21,114 nt of DNA from Promethearchaeota archaeon (GTDB taxonomy: Archaea > Asgardarchaeota > Lokiarchaeia > Sigynarchaeales > SOKP01). The position numbers were made by a program, and so were the translations under genes. The stretch covers positions 1-21,114 of the forward strand of contig JAEOTV010000254.1 in the NCBI GenBank assembly GCA_016839635.1, written 5' to 3'. The number at the start of each line of letters is the position of its first letter. Positions within the stretch are counted from its first letter, which is position 1. The notes below the pieces were generated by a model. That model saw nothing but the letters and a program-made list of their open reading frames with translations. It made no database searches and had not been told where the DNA came from. Below, in pieces: positions 1-7,551 of this stretch.

Positions 1-433
1 AACTTTCCTCAATATCTGGAAGTATAGTTCCATCAGCCAATAGATTACAATTTTCTTCTTGAATTACTTTACTAATAATTTCGGAATAAGCTGCTTTAAA
101 GAGCTTTCGTTTATTTTCAGCATCTTCCTCACCGTATATCTTTGGAAGAAAATCCTTCCTAATATCAATAACTCTTACATCAGGAAATAATTTCTTAATA
201 TATTCTCGTTCTTCGATGCCCTTTATAATTCTCATTAAACCATGGTCAATAAATACTGGAATCGTATTAATTTTAGCTTCTTTTAACAAAAGATATGTTG
301 CTGAACTATCTATACCTCCAGATAAAGCACAAAAAACTTTTTTATTCTTCGCGTGTCTATTTAAGAACTCGATAGCTGCCTTAACAAATTTTTTAGGCTT
401 TTTAGGGGCATCTATAAATCTATGATTTAACAT
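1..433 (-). CDS. guaAb: GMP synthase ATP-pyrophosphatase (PP-loop) subunit, 3' end beyond the window
   Basis: This is the first 144 codons of a gene that continues past position 1. The translation shows a PP-loop ATP-pyrophosphatase motif, SGGIDSS, at residues 38-44, then FIDHGLMR at 61-68, and GTILPD at about 135-140. These match the order of motifs in the ATP-PPase half of GMP synthetase, which adenylates XMP before amination to GMP. The protein starts directly with this domain and has no class-I glutaminase domain before it, as expected for the separate archaeal B subunit. The start is the ATG at 431-433; an in-frame stop lies about 60 nt further upstream. The segment following GTILPD reads IEES, not the more usual xIES, so a GuaA-like paralogue cannot be excluded. 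The C-terminal dimerisation domain is not visible. It is divergent from the pirin gene. Confidence 0.75.
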   Translation of the reverse strand, partial: MLNHRFIDAPKKPKKFVKAAIEFLNRHAKNKKVFCALSGGIDSSATYLLLKEAKINTIPVFIDHGLMRIIKGIEEREYIKKLFPDVRVIDIRKDFLPKIYGEEDAENKRKLFKAAYSEIISKVIQEENCNLLADGTILPDIEES

Positions 434-520
434 AAAATAGGTGAATTTAACCCCTAAATTAAGTTTAGTTATTAAGTGGTTATGATTTATGATTTATTTA
501 CATAATTTCAATTTACTCTA

Positions 521-560
521 GTTTTTATAAGGGCAAGAAATAACTTTATGATTTGAGAGA
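521..560 (+). promoter_or_regulatory. TATA-like box and ribosome binding site for the pirin gene
   Basis: A TATA-like element, TTTTTATAA, lies at 522-530, about 39 nt before the pirin ATG. That spacing suits an archaeal promoter with a short leader. GAGAGA at 555-560, 8 nt before the ATG, can pair with the 3' end of 16S rRNA. The 135-bp gap is shared with the divergent guaA-like gene. Assignment is by pattern only. Confidence 0.4.
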
Positions 561-568
561 TAAATAAT

Positions 569-1429
569 ATGGACAAAATTAGAAAAATTAAGGTAACATT
601 AAAAAGTAGACTAACTTTTGAAGGTGCTGGAGTTCGATTGAAAAGAGCATTTGGTTATGCTGATGAATCACTTGATCCTTTTTTGCTTCTTGATGATTTT
701 CATTCGGATAATCCTAAAGATTATATGGCAGGGTTTCCTTGGCATCCTCATCGTGGTATAGAAACTATTACATATATGTTACATGGAAAAGTAGAGCACG
801 GTGATAGTTTAGGTAATGGAGGAATTATTGAAGCAGGTGATATTCAATGGATGACAGCAGGTTCAGGTATTATACATCAGGAAATGCCTAAAAAGGATAA
901 AAATGACGCATTACTATGGGGTTTTCAACTTTGGGCAAATCTTCCAGCTTCACATAAAATGATGCATCCAAGATATAGAGATATAAAAAGTTCACAAATT
1001 CCTGAAATCTCTCAGAATGATAACAAAGTCAAAATTAAGATAATTTCGGGGGAAATAAAAGGAGTTAAAGGTCCAGTTCAAGATATTATTACTGATCCTG
1101 AATATTTAGATATTACTTTAAATCCACATTCAGAATTCACTCATCATATTAGAGAAGGATATAATGTCATTGCATATACAATTGGTGGAGAGGGGTATTT
1201 TGATGATGATAGAAATGAACTTGTAAAAAAAGAAACATTAGTGATCTACAGAAACGGTGATATAATTAATATTAATACCGAAGATAACGAAGTCCGATTT
1301 TTGTTAATCTCTGGGAAGCCATTAAAAGAACCTGTTGCGTGGCGTGGGCCAATTGTGATGAATAATGATGAAGAATTGAGCATCGCTTTTGAAGAATATC
1401 AAAACGGTACATTCATTAAGTATCAGTAA
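569..1429 (+). CDS. Pirin family protein (bicupin)
   Basis: At 286 aa this is the usual length for a pirin. The N-terminal cupin carries the family metal-binding pattern: HPHRGIET with H59 and H61, DSLGNGG at 79-85, and AGSGIIHQE with H103 and E105. These correspond to the three histidines and one glutamate that hold the metal in characterised pirins. The C-terminal half (from about residue 175) has the weaker second cupin fold. Pirins are cytosolic metalloproteins; some bacterial members show quercetin dioxygenase activity and the human protein is a transcription cofactor, so the substrate here is unknown. The ATG is supported by GAGAGA 8 nt upstream and a TATA-like box further upstream. It is probably a single-gene unit, since a T-run follows the stop. 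Confidence 0.93.
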   Translation: MDKIRKIKVTLKSRLTFEGAGVRLKRAFGYADESLDPFLLLDDFHSDNPKDYMAGFPWHPHRGIETITYMLHGKVEHGDSLGNGGIIEAGDIQWMTAGSGIIHQEMPKKDKNDALLWGFQLWANLPASHKMMHPRYRDIKSSQIPEISQNDNKVKIKIISGEIKGVKGPVQDIITDPEYLDITLNPHSEFTHHIREGYNVIAYTIGGEGYFDDDRNELVKKETLVIYRNGDIININTEDNEVRFLLISGKPLKEPVAWRGPIVMNNDEELSIAFEEYQNGTFIKYQ

Positions 1430-1460
1430 GTACTCTTCTACCCAAATTTTTTTAGTACTT
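1428..1460 (+). terminator. Probable terminator after the pirin gene
   Basis: A 7-bp inverted repeat, AAGTACT (1428-1434) and AGTACTT (1454-1460), brackets a run of seven T at 1447-1453. The left arm overlaps the stop codon. T-runs are the main intrinsic termination signal in archaea. Confidence 0.4.
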
Positions 1461-1529
1461 TTCTTATTTGTATAATTTTAAATGGTTAGATTATTATCAA
1501 TAATTTAAAATAATTTTTGTGAGATATTT

Positions 1530-1799
1530 ATGGAAGAAGAGATCTCTTCAGAACTGAGAGAGAAAATTCATAAGAATGTGGATAAATTATTTGATAGATG
1601 GCTTGATAAAGCTTCGAAAGGTGAGTCAATAGAAGGTATCATTAAAGGTCTTATGGTTGAAAAAGTAATGAATGTTCTCGGAGCTATGGTAAGGAGAACA
1701 GTTGTAAGAAAAGTAGCTAAAAAAGCAGTAAAGAAGGCAGTGGATAAATATTGGGAGAAAAATCGAGAAAGTATATTGGAAAAAATTAAAAATTTATAA
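1530..1799 (+). CDS. Small basic helical protein of unknown function
   Basis: This 89-aa protein is not recognised. It has no cysteine, no membrane segment and no signal peptide. The N-terminal 35 residues are mixed acidic and basic. Residues 50-72 form a valine/alanine- and lysine/arginine-rich stretch (RRTVVRKVAKKAVKKAV) that would make a strongly basic amphipathic helix, and the whole sequence is predicted helical by eye. GTGAGAT at 1519-1525 gives a reasonable ribosome binding site, and the gene has its own upstream AT-rich spacer and a downstream T-run. A nucleic-acid-binding or membrane-surface role is possible from the charge, but this is only inference. Confidence 0.65.
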   Translation: MEEEISSELREKIHKNVDKLFDRWLDKASKGESIEGIIKGLMVEKVMNVLGAMVRRTVVRKVAKKAVKKAVDKYWEKNRESILEKIKNL

Positions 1800-1810
1800 G
1801 TGTTTTATTC

Positions 1811-1817
1811 TTTTTTT
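1811..1817 (+). terminator. T-run terminator after the small helical protein gene
   Basis: Seven consecutive T lie 12-18 nt after the stop codon, in a gap before an independently spaced gene. There is no clear hairpin, which is usual for archaeal termination. Confidence 0.35.
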
Positions 1818-1881
1818 AAGAGATTCTCTCTATTATTTTAATTCATAACCAAACTATTATTAATTCAATAGGATTATAAAG

Positions 1882-2739
1882 ATGTCTAGAACTGATTTTA
1901 AGATTTTTGATGCACATCTTCATACATATGGAATGTTTCTTAAACCTCATGAAGATGTACTAAGTTATATGGATTACTACAATGTGGAAAAGGCAATCAT
2001 AACCACAATTAACAGAGCTAAATATCACGACAAACAAAAGGAATATGCCTCAAAAATAAATCTAGAAGAAAATCTCTCACAGTATTTAAATGATTTTAAA
2101 AATATGATCCCTAAAGGACAATTATCTCATCAAGATGTAATAGATCTTGCCAATAAAGCACCTGATAGGTTTTATAAGTTCTTTTGGTTTAATCCAAAAT
2201 TAAGTCCTGAAGAGGAAGAAGATAATTATAAGATTTTAGAAAATCATTTTAAAAAAGGTTTTATTGGTGTTAAAATACATGCAAGTTTTAATTTCTTCAA
2301 ATTTCCTAAAGATATCTTGAAGTTGGCTGCATTTATGCAGGATTATGGAAAAAACATCATACTTTTCATTCATTCACATCCAAAAACTAAGTATTATGAT
2401 GGTTCTGAGCCACAGGATACTGCAAAATTAGCAAAAAGATTCCCAGATTTAAAAATTATTGTTGGACATGCAGCATATTGTATGGAATATGCTGTTGGTT
2501 GTGGATTGTTATTGAAGAAGTATGATAACGTATTTTTTGAGACAAGTTGTTCTGTTTCTTTGGGTATATATAATCTTGTTAAAACATTGGGTCATAAGCG
2601 ATTAATATTTGGCTCTGATTCACCAACAACTTCAACTTTACCAATTGAAATTGAAAAAATATTATCACTTCCAAGAATCTCAGATGAAGCAAAACAAGAT
2701 ATTTTTTATAATAATGTATTAAACTTACTGAGGTCATAA
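1882..2739 (+). CDS. Amidohydrolase-2 family metal-dependent hydrolase
   Basis: This 285-aa protein shows the signature spacing of the amidohydrolase-2 (ACMSD-like) TIM-barrel family: FDAHLH with H12 and H14 near the N-terminus, GVKIHAS around H133, FIHSHP with H164 and H166, IIVGHAA with H196, and FGSDSP with D246. These are the expected metal ligands and catalytic residues at the ends of successive beta strands. The family covers decarboxylases and hydrolases acting on varied small carboxylic acids, so the substrate cannot be read from the sequence. It is cytosolic, with no signal peptide. The ATG is preceded by AGGAT at a suitable distance. The neighbours do not suggest a pathway. Confidence 0.88.
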   Translation: MSRTDFKIFDAHLHTYGMFLKPHEDVLSYMDYYNVEKAIITTINRAKYHDKQKEYASKINLEENLSQYLNDFKNMIPKGQLSHQDVIDLANKAPDRFYKFFWFNPKLSPEEEEDNYKILENHFKKGFIGVKIHASFNFFKFPKDILKLAAFMQDYGKNIILFIHSHPKTKYYDGSEPQDTAKLAKRFPDLKIIVGHAAYCMEYAVGCGLLLKKYDNVFFETSCSVSLGIYNLVKTLGHKRLIFGSDSPTTSTLPIEIEKILSLPRISDEAKQDIFYNNVLNLLRS

Positions 2740-3014
2740 GCACAATATTAAAATAGCACTATTTAAAGAAAAAGACTTATTTTTCCACGGATTTTTGATT
2801 TCTTAAAAAGTTCTTAAATTTTGAATAAGAGATTAAGTTTATCATTTTTGTATATGGTGAAATTATTAATATGATAATTTGTTATCTACTTATTATTAAA
2901 TTGTGAGATAAATTTATTATAATCCCTTTTTATTTTCATTTTAATAATAAATCAATTAAAAGACAAATCCTATCTTTTTATAATTATTAATTTTTAAAAA
3001 AGAAAGTTGATTAC

Positions 3015-3587
3015 GTGAGTTATTTAAGGGATAATAAAGCCTGGGAGGAAGAAGACAATATAAATTGGGATGTTGTAAAAGTTTCGAAAGTTGACGACAA
3101 AATTATTCGAAGGTTAATAAAGAATCTAACTTTAGATACGTGTGATTTATCGCAGAACTTTTTTATATCTTTTGAAAGCCTTTTGAAACTGGGAAAGAAG
3201 ATAGAACCAGTTCTCGATTCATTTATTCAGGAAACCACTGAAATTCATAATTCTAAAGTTGATATTTTTAACTTTATACTCGATTTTGTAAAGAATAATA
3301 CTCTTAAGTATATCTTAGTGCCTCAATTATATCATCCTGATTTTGTTGCAAGAGCTAGAACAATATTAAAACTTGAATTATCAGGTGATATGAATTATCT
3401 GAACTTTATATTACCACTTTTAAAAGATCCTGACGATTCTGTTCGTTGGGCAGTTATACGATTTTTGAATACACATATGCACCTCATAAGGAATCCTTTA
3501 GTCTATAAAGAATTAAAGAGTCATGTTGAGAAAGAATTAAATCCCGTAATTAAGGAGAAAATGATAGAGTTATTTAAAAAAATGTAA
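3015..3587 (+). CDS. HEAT-repeat-like alpha-solenoid protein
   Basis: This 190-aa protein starts with GTG at 3015, preceded by GAAAG. The C-terminal half contains repeats of HEAT/PBS-lyase type: LVPQLYHPDFVARARTIL at about 106-123, and LLKDPDDSVRWAVIRFL at about 135-151. The second has the classic aspartate-valine-arginine turn of HEAT repeats. The N-terminal 60 residues are charged and less regular. Such short solenoids are usually protein-binding scaffolds; no catalytic motif is seen. The preceding 275 bp are very AT-rich and hold no gene I can support. It ends 28 bp before the convergent gene on the minus strand. Confidence 0.75.
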   Translation: MSYLRDNKAWEEEDNINWDVVKVSKVDDKIIRRLIKNLTLDTCDLSQNFFISFESLLKLGKKIEPVLDSFIQETTEIHNSKVDIFNFILDFVKNNTLKYILVPQLYHPDFVARARTILKLELSGDMNYLNFILPLLKDPDDSVRWAVIRFLNTHMHLIRNPLVYKELKSHVEKELNPVIKEKMIELFKKM

Positions 3588-3615
3588 AAAGGATTTTCCC
3601 TTTAATACTAAATTT

Positions 3616-4653
3616 TCAATTAAGTAAGTTGTTTATAAATTTAATGACAAATGTTTTCAGAATAGGAGTTAAATCTTTTTTCCATGCAAGTCCATCTAAT
3701 TTTCGTAATTTAATTGTTTTATTAAATATTGCAATAACATTTATAATTAGATATTTAATGTTATCAATCGTATTTTTTTCCTTGAATTTTTCGGTTAGAG
3801 CTAAATAAATATCTTCTGCTAAGTTTTGAATTAATAAATCTTTAAAATTATCAAAATCATAGAGTACTCCGAATTTAAAATAGGATGATAAAAACTGAGC
3901 AACTGAATTTTCAATCTCTTTATCAGAGATTTCTTTTTTACTAATACAGTAAGTTTTAATCATTCTTTCTAACAATGAACCTTTGAATTTGCTTTCTTGT
4001 TCAGGTTTATAACTAGTAGTTTTTACTCTACTAATTTCTTTCTTGAAGGTTTCATCTTTTCTTGCAAATAAGACATTTTCATAATCTTTAACTATTATAT
4101 TTGATAATCCAGAGCGGAGAATAATAATATTTGTATCAATCTTTTCCATTCCTTCAAAATGAGTCGGTACGTTATCATTATGCCTTTCTAGTATATCTTT
4201 TATATTAAGATTCTTGGATTCATAAGGACTGAAAAAAATCTCGTATAGAGCGCTAAAATTATGCTCCCTAATTTCTTTTTTAAGGATTTTCCGAATATAT
4301 TTATCATATTCAAGGAAGAAACGGAATATACAATCATCAACTGCTAAACTTAAATTATTATTAGGATATTGTGCTCTTATAAGATATTTTTTATATTCCA
4401 ACCGAATTTTTTGGGCTCTAATCCATTCAAAAGCTAAATCTAAAAGTTCTTTTCCTTCCACTAATTTATTTCTAAAATAAACCAATGTATCATAAACTTC
4501 TTTATAATTACTTCCTATAGATTGATTTATTAGAAATTTAGAAACAATTTGAACCCCCCCAGAATTTTTAAATTGATTTTGAATTCTATCGTAATATCTT
4601 AATAATTTATCCTTTTCGATCTTATAAGTTTCTTCAACACTTACGTCTTCCAT
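3616..4653 (-). CDS. Unrecognised helical protein, second gene of a two-gene minus-strand unit
   Basis: This 345-aa protein is not recognised. It is rich in lysine, glutamate, isoleucine and phenylalanine, looks mainly alpha-helical, and lacks a signal peptide, membrane segments and cysteine clusters. Residues about 160-215 are less helical and may form a linker between two helical halves. It starts 26 bp after the stop of the upstream 344-aa gene on the same strand, so the two are probably co-transcribed and may act together. A run of eight C at 4553-4560 lies inside the gene; reading continues across it without a break (residues NSGGVQ). No function is proposed. Confidence 0.75.
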   Translation of the reverse strand: MEDVSVEETYKIEKDKLLRYYDRIQNQFKNSGGVQIVSKFLINQSIGSNYKEVYDTLVYFRNKLVEGKELLDLAFEWIRAQKIRLEYKKYLIRAQYPNNNLSLAVDDCIFRFFLEYDKYIRKILKKEIREHNFSALYEIFFSPYESKNLNIKDILERHNDNVPTHFEGMEKIDTNIIILRSGLSNIIVKDYENVLFARKDETFKKEISRVKTTSYKPEQESKFKGSLLERMIKTYCISKKEISDKEIENSVAQFLSSYFKFGVLYDFDNFKDLLIQNLAEDIYLALTEKFKEKNTIDNIKYLIINVIAIFNKTIKLRKLDGLAWKKDLTPILKTFVIKFINNLLN

Positions 4654-4679
4654 ATTGATATATTACTCGTTTTTTATGG

Positions 4680-5714
4680 TTAATCTGGGTTATCAAGAAT
4701 TAATCCGATTTTATCAAGTTCCTCATTTGAAATTGCTCCCCATCTCTCATATTTGAAATGGGGATTCATTACTTTAAGGAATTCTTTAAGCTCTTTATGC
4801 CTATCTAATAAAAGTCTTAAGTTTTTTTTGTAATATGATAATTTTTTATTTTTTTCATTTTTTTCATTTTGTTGGACTAGAATAACACCATAACTTTTAG
4901 AAATATCATTTTCTATGATATTTTCTTCTAAATATACAACTTCTTTATTTTTAAAATTTAGTTTTATCATCCGAATATCAGGATAAACACCTTTTTTGTT
5001 ATAAACTTCTAGAGTTTCACTTATCAGATGTTCATAGTAATCTGGTAAAATCGCCATTGCATAATAAGAGGGAATATAATCTAAAAATAGCTTTCTTAGG
5101 TGATTATCCTTATCAAAAGTATAAAGATTGGAGATCCTTAGATCTTCTGCATTTTTCCGTTCAATGAATCCAACACAATAATATCTTTGCTCTTGTTCCC
5201 AATATGACTTCCTCGAAGCTCCTAATGAGTATTCGATTAGATTTATCCCCCTATCTAATTCAATATTAATAAACCTATTGAAATCAAATCGGCTTCCTAA
5301 AAGATTTTCATTTACAGTTTTACCTTGAATGATACTTGGGAGAATATATTTTGAAATTTCATCATTTAATAATTTCACATCTTCTGTAAATGGCGTACTA
5401 ATCAATGCGAAAAGATTTGTAGTACCTTCTCGAGTATCAACTGAAGAATTGAGAGTAAAAAATGATTGAAGAACGTCAACATTCTCTAAATTAGAATCTC
5501 TTAATGAAAGTGAGGCCTCAATGAATTCAATTTTCCAATTGTAGCCCGCACCACTAGCTGCTGTTAAAAAAACAGGACCAAGAAATTTATATGACAGCAT
5601 CTTTATATCATTAATCTCCATATCACTAAAATTTTCAGAATATCTGATATTATCAAATACTAAGTTATCCTCGTCAGCATAAAAAAGCCCTAAAATTATA
5701 TCTTGGTCATCCAT
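4680..5714 (-). CDS. Unrecognised protein, possible longin/roadblock-like N-terminal region
   Basis: This 344-aa protein is not assigned to a family. Residues 5-30 (starting IILGLFYADEDNLVF) followed by a segment near 100-130 (NLFALISTPFTEDVKLL) have the alternating strand/helix feel of profilin-fold domains such as longin or roadblock, but this is weak and only by eye. Residues about 280-320 are strongly charged and helical. There is no signal peptide or membrane segment. GTGAT upstream of the ATG supports the start. It is the first gene of a minus-strand pair and is divergent from a small GTPase gene 307 bp away. A role as partner or regulator of that GTPase is a speculation based only on proximity. 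Confidence 0.72.
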   Translation of the reverse strand: MDDQDIILGLFYADEDNLVFDNIRYSENFSDMEINDIKMLSYKFLGPVFLTAASGAGYNWKIEFIEASLSLRDSNLENVDVLQSFFTLNSSVDTREGTTNLFALISTPFTEDVKLLNDEISKYILPSIIQGKTVNENLLGSRFDFNRFINIELDRGINLIEYSLGASRKSYWEQEQRYYCVGFIERKNAEDLRISNLYTFDKDNHLRKLFLDYIPSYYAMAILPDYYEHLISETLEVYNKKGVYPDIRMIKLNFKNKEVVYLEENIIENDISKSYGVILVQQNEKNEKNKKLSYYKKNLRLLLDRHKELKEFLKVMNPHFKYERWGAISNEELDKIGLILDNPD

Positions 5715-6021
5715 TTAATTCAATCACAGAGGTTTTGGTTTATTCTAATCCCAATAAAAAATATACTACAGAGTTTTAAGTTTAAGTTTTTCGAAAATAA
5801 GGTTTTGGCATAGTGAGATGTTAAAATTCTTTGAATATTTGAGATTCATATGATGTATGTGCTTAAAACAAAAACAAAATGATTTCAAATTACATTTAAA
5901 AGGGTTGTAAATCATTAAACTAATAACATAAGAGGTATAATAATATAAATACTAAAATTGATTTATTTACCTAATTAGTTCAAGGTTTAATTAATCATTA
6001 AAGAAAAAGCGTGTTAAGACT
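5715..6021. promoter_or_regulatory. Divergent intergenic region before the small GTPase operon
   Basis: This 307-bp AT-rich spacer separates two divergent transcription units. TATA-like sequence occurs on the plus strand near 5938-5950 (TAATAATATAAATA), about 75 nt before the GTPase ATG, and GTGAT at the left edge serves as ribosome binding site for the minus-strand gene. No open reading frame or strong hairpin was seen in it. Confidence 0.3.
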
Positions 6022-6555
6022 ATGTGTGCAAGTTACCACTATACATTCAAGATATTGCTTTTAGGTGATGCAAGTGTCGGAAAAACCTCCTTTACTAAAA
6101 GATATTGTTATAATATTTTTAATCCAAGTGAAAGATTGACAATTGGTGTTGATTTTCATGTGAAAACAATCGAATTAAATGACAAACGAATTAAATTACA
6201 GTTATGGGATGTTGGAGGAGAAGAACGTTTCCGGTTTTTATTACCCACTTACTGTTTAGGTGCGAATGCGGCATTTTTACTATATGATATTACTAGACCC
6301 TCTACTTTAGATAATATTTCTGAATGGATCACGATTGTAAGACAGAAAGGTGGAAAAATACCAATTATGCTGGTTGGGTCAAAATTAGACCTTGAAAAAT
6401 CTCAAAGACAAATCCAAAGAGAATATGGAATACAAATTGCTGAAAAAAATGATATGGCAAGTTTTGTCGAAATTTCAGCTAAAGATAATGTCAATGTGGA
6501 TGATGCTTTTAAAGTTTTAACTGAAATAACATTAGAAAAAACCGGCAATAGGTGA
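6022..6555 (+). CDS. Ras/Rab-type small GTPase with altered G3 and G4 motifs
   Basis: This 177-aa protein is a single Ras-superfamily G domain. G1 is GDASVGKTS (15-23), switch I has T40 in LTIGVDF, G3 is DVGGE (63-67), G4 is SKLD (120-123) and G5 is SAK (152-154). Two positions deviate from the family consensus: the glutamine that positions the hydrolytic water (Q61 in Ras) is glutamate E67, and the asparagine of NKxD, which reads the guanine base, is serine S120. Both should affect nucleotide handling, but the fold and the P-loop look intact. There is no C-terminal cysteine, so prenylation of the eukaryotic Rab type is not expected. The stop overlaps the ribosome binding site of the next gene, showing an operon with the TrmB-like protein. 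Confidence 0.93.
   Translation: MCASYHYTFKILLLGDASVGKTSFTKRYCYNIFNPSERLTIGVDFHVKTIELNDKRIKLQLWDVGGEERFRFLLPTYCLGANAAFLLYDITRPSTLDNISEWITIVRQKGGKIPIMLVGSKLDLEKSQRQIQREYGIQIAEKNDMASFVEISAKDNVNVDDAFKVLTEITLEKTGNR
6551..6555 (+). promoter_or_regulatory. Ribosome binding site overlapping the GTPase stop codon
   Basis: GGTGA includes the TGA stop of the GTPase gene and lies 4 nt before the ATG of the following gene. This implies tight translational coupling of the two products. Confidence 0.6.
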
Positions 6556-6559
6556 TGTA

Positions 6560-7522
6560 ATGGAAGAAACCGAATTTTTACCTCTTAACCAATTATTCGA
6601 TTCAATTGGCATCATTGAAAAAGGTATTGAAAGAATATACCATTACATCCTATTGAACAAAAGAATAGATAATCTAAAAGAAGTCTGTGATCAATTTAAC
6701 CTTTCTTTAAAAAGAGGATATAAAATCTGTTCAGTATTAAGTGATCTCGGTCTTGTACAGATTTATGATAGACCTATGAAAATTCACATTGCGAATCCAA
6801 TAATGACGTTATGGCAGAATATCATACATAAACGGATTGAAGATCTTAAAAACGAGTTCCAAGAAAAAAGCGATAAGTGTGAATCTGCTCTAGATAGTTT
6901 TACTAAAAATTATAGAACGGATCAAGAAGTTATTCAAGAACCTGTTGAATTTATTAACTACAATATTAAAAATTTTGATGAATCGTATCATTCCTTTTTA
7001 GCTCAAAGTGAAAGTAAAATTGCAATTGGTATTAGATATGACAACCCGTTGACTGAGTTGATAAAGCAACATGGTTTTGATAAGATCCCTAATGAAATAA
7101 GCGAATCGATGAAAACAGGAATGAACAGAATTAAAGAAAATATTAAAAATATCACTGTTCAAGTTATCTTTCATTCTGATGTTGTTAAGGAGCTTATAAA
7201 TAGTCAAGAATTTGAACAACTTACTAGGCATGTTAAAAACTTCAATTTAGAGTTTAAAAAGATCCTAATTCATGTAACTGAAGAAAACTTTAGTAATTTT
7301 AGTCTAACTGATAATGAACTAATTCAACCTAGTTTTGATCCTGCTTTTGAACTTATTGGAGTATACATCTCACGGAATAGAAGCATTTATCAAATCTTCA
7401 ATGAAAAATTTAATCAAATATTTAAAAGTGGGATTCCACTTGAGCGATTCTTGTCAGATCAAGATGATATTAATATAGATACTCTTTCTGATACTCAGCA
7501 ATTTGTTTTGTGTATTATGTAA
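6560..7522 (+). CDS. TrmB-like winged-helix protein with coiled coil
   Basis: This 320-aa protein begins with a winged helix-turn-helix domain (about residues 12-80). The helix-turn-helix part includes LKEVCDQFNLSLKRGYKICSVL... GLVQIYDRP, ending in a short wing and ANP before a charged helix (85-117) that probably forms a dimerising coiled coil. This order resembles archaeal TrmB/TrmB-like regulators, which carry a C-terminal effector domain. The remaining 200 residues are alpha/beta in pattern (QVIFHSDVVKEL, LEFKKILIHVTEE, LIGVYIS) and may be that sensor domain. It starts 4 nt after the GTPase stop, so it is made with the GTPase. It could be a transcription factor answering to the GTPase or a non-DNA-binding partner; the sequence does not decide. 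Confidence 0.72.
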   Translation: MEETEFLPLNQLFDSIGIIEKGIERIYHYILLNKRIDNLKEVCDQFNLSLKRGYKICSVLSDLGLVQIYDRPMKIHIANPIMTLWQNIIHKRIEDLKNEFQEKSDKCESALDSFTKNYRTDQEVIQEPVEFINYNIKNFDESYHSFLAQSESKIAIGIRYDNPLTELIKQHGFDKIPNEISESMKTGMNRIKENIKNITVQVIFHSDVVKELINSQEFEQLTRHVKNFNLEFKKILIHVTEENFSNFSLTDNELIQPSFDPAFELIGVYISRNRSIYQIFNEKFNQIFKSGIPLERFLSDQDDINIDTLSDTQQFVLCIM

Positions 7523-7525
7523 TTA

Positions 7526-7549
7526 AAAAAATAAAGAGATTAAAAAAAT
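7526..7549 (-). terminator. T-run terminator for the dehydratase gene
   Basis: On the minus strand two runs of seven T follow the dehydratase stop within 26 nt. The region separates convergent genes. Confidence 0.45.
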
Positions 7550-7551
7550 AT

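Noticed and set aside
216..425. Open frame of 69 codons on the plus strand
   Set aside because: It lies antisense to the guaA-like gene, whose motifs are clear, and has no recognisable protein features.
4553..4560. Run of eight C inside an unrecognised gene, considered as a frameshift site or phase-variable tract
   Set aside because: The reading frame continues normally on both sides and the run is single; no second frame of interest joins here.
6998..7231. Minus-strand open frame of 77 codons (similarly 16653-16859)
   Set aside because: These are antisense to well-supported plus-strand genes and lack start signals.
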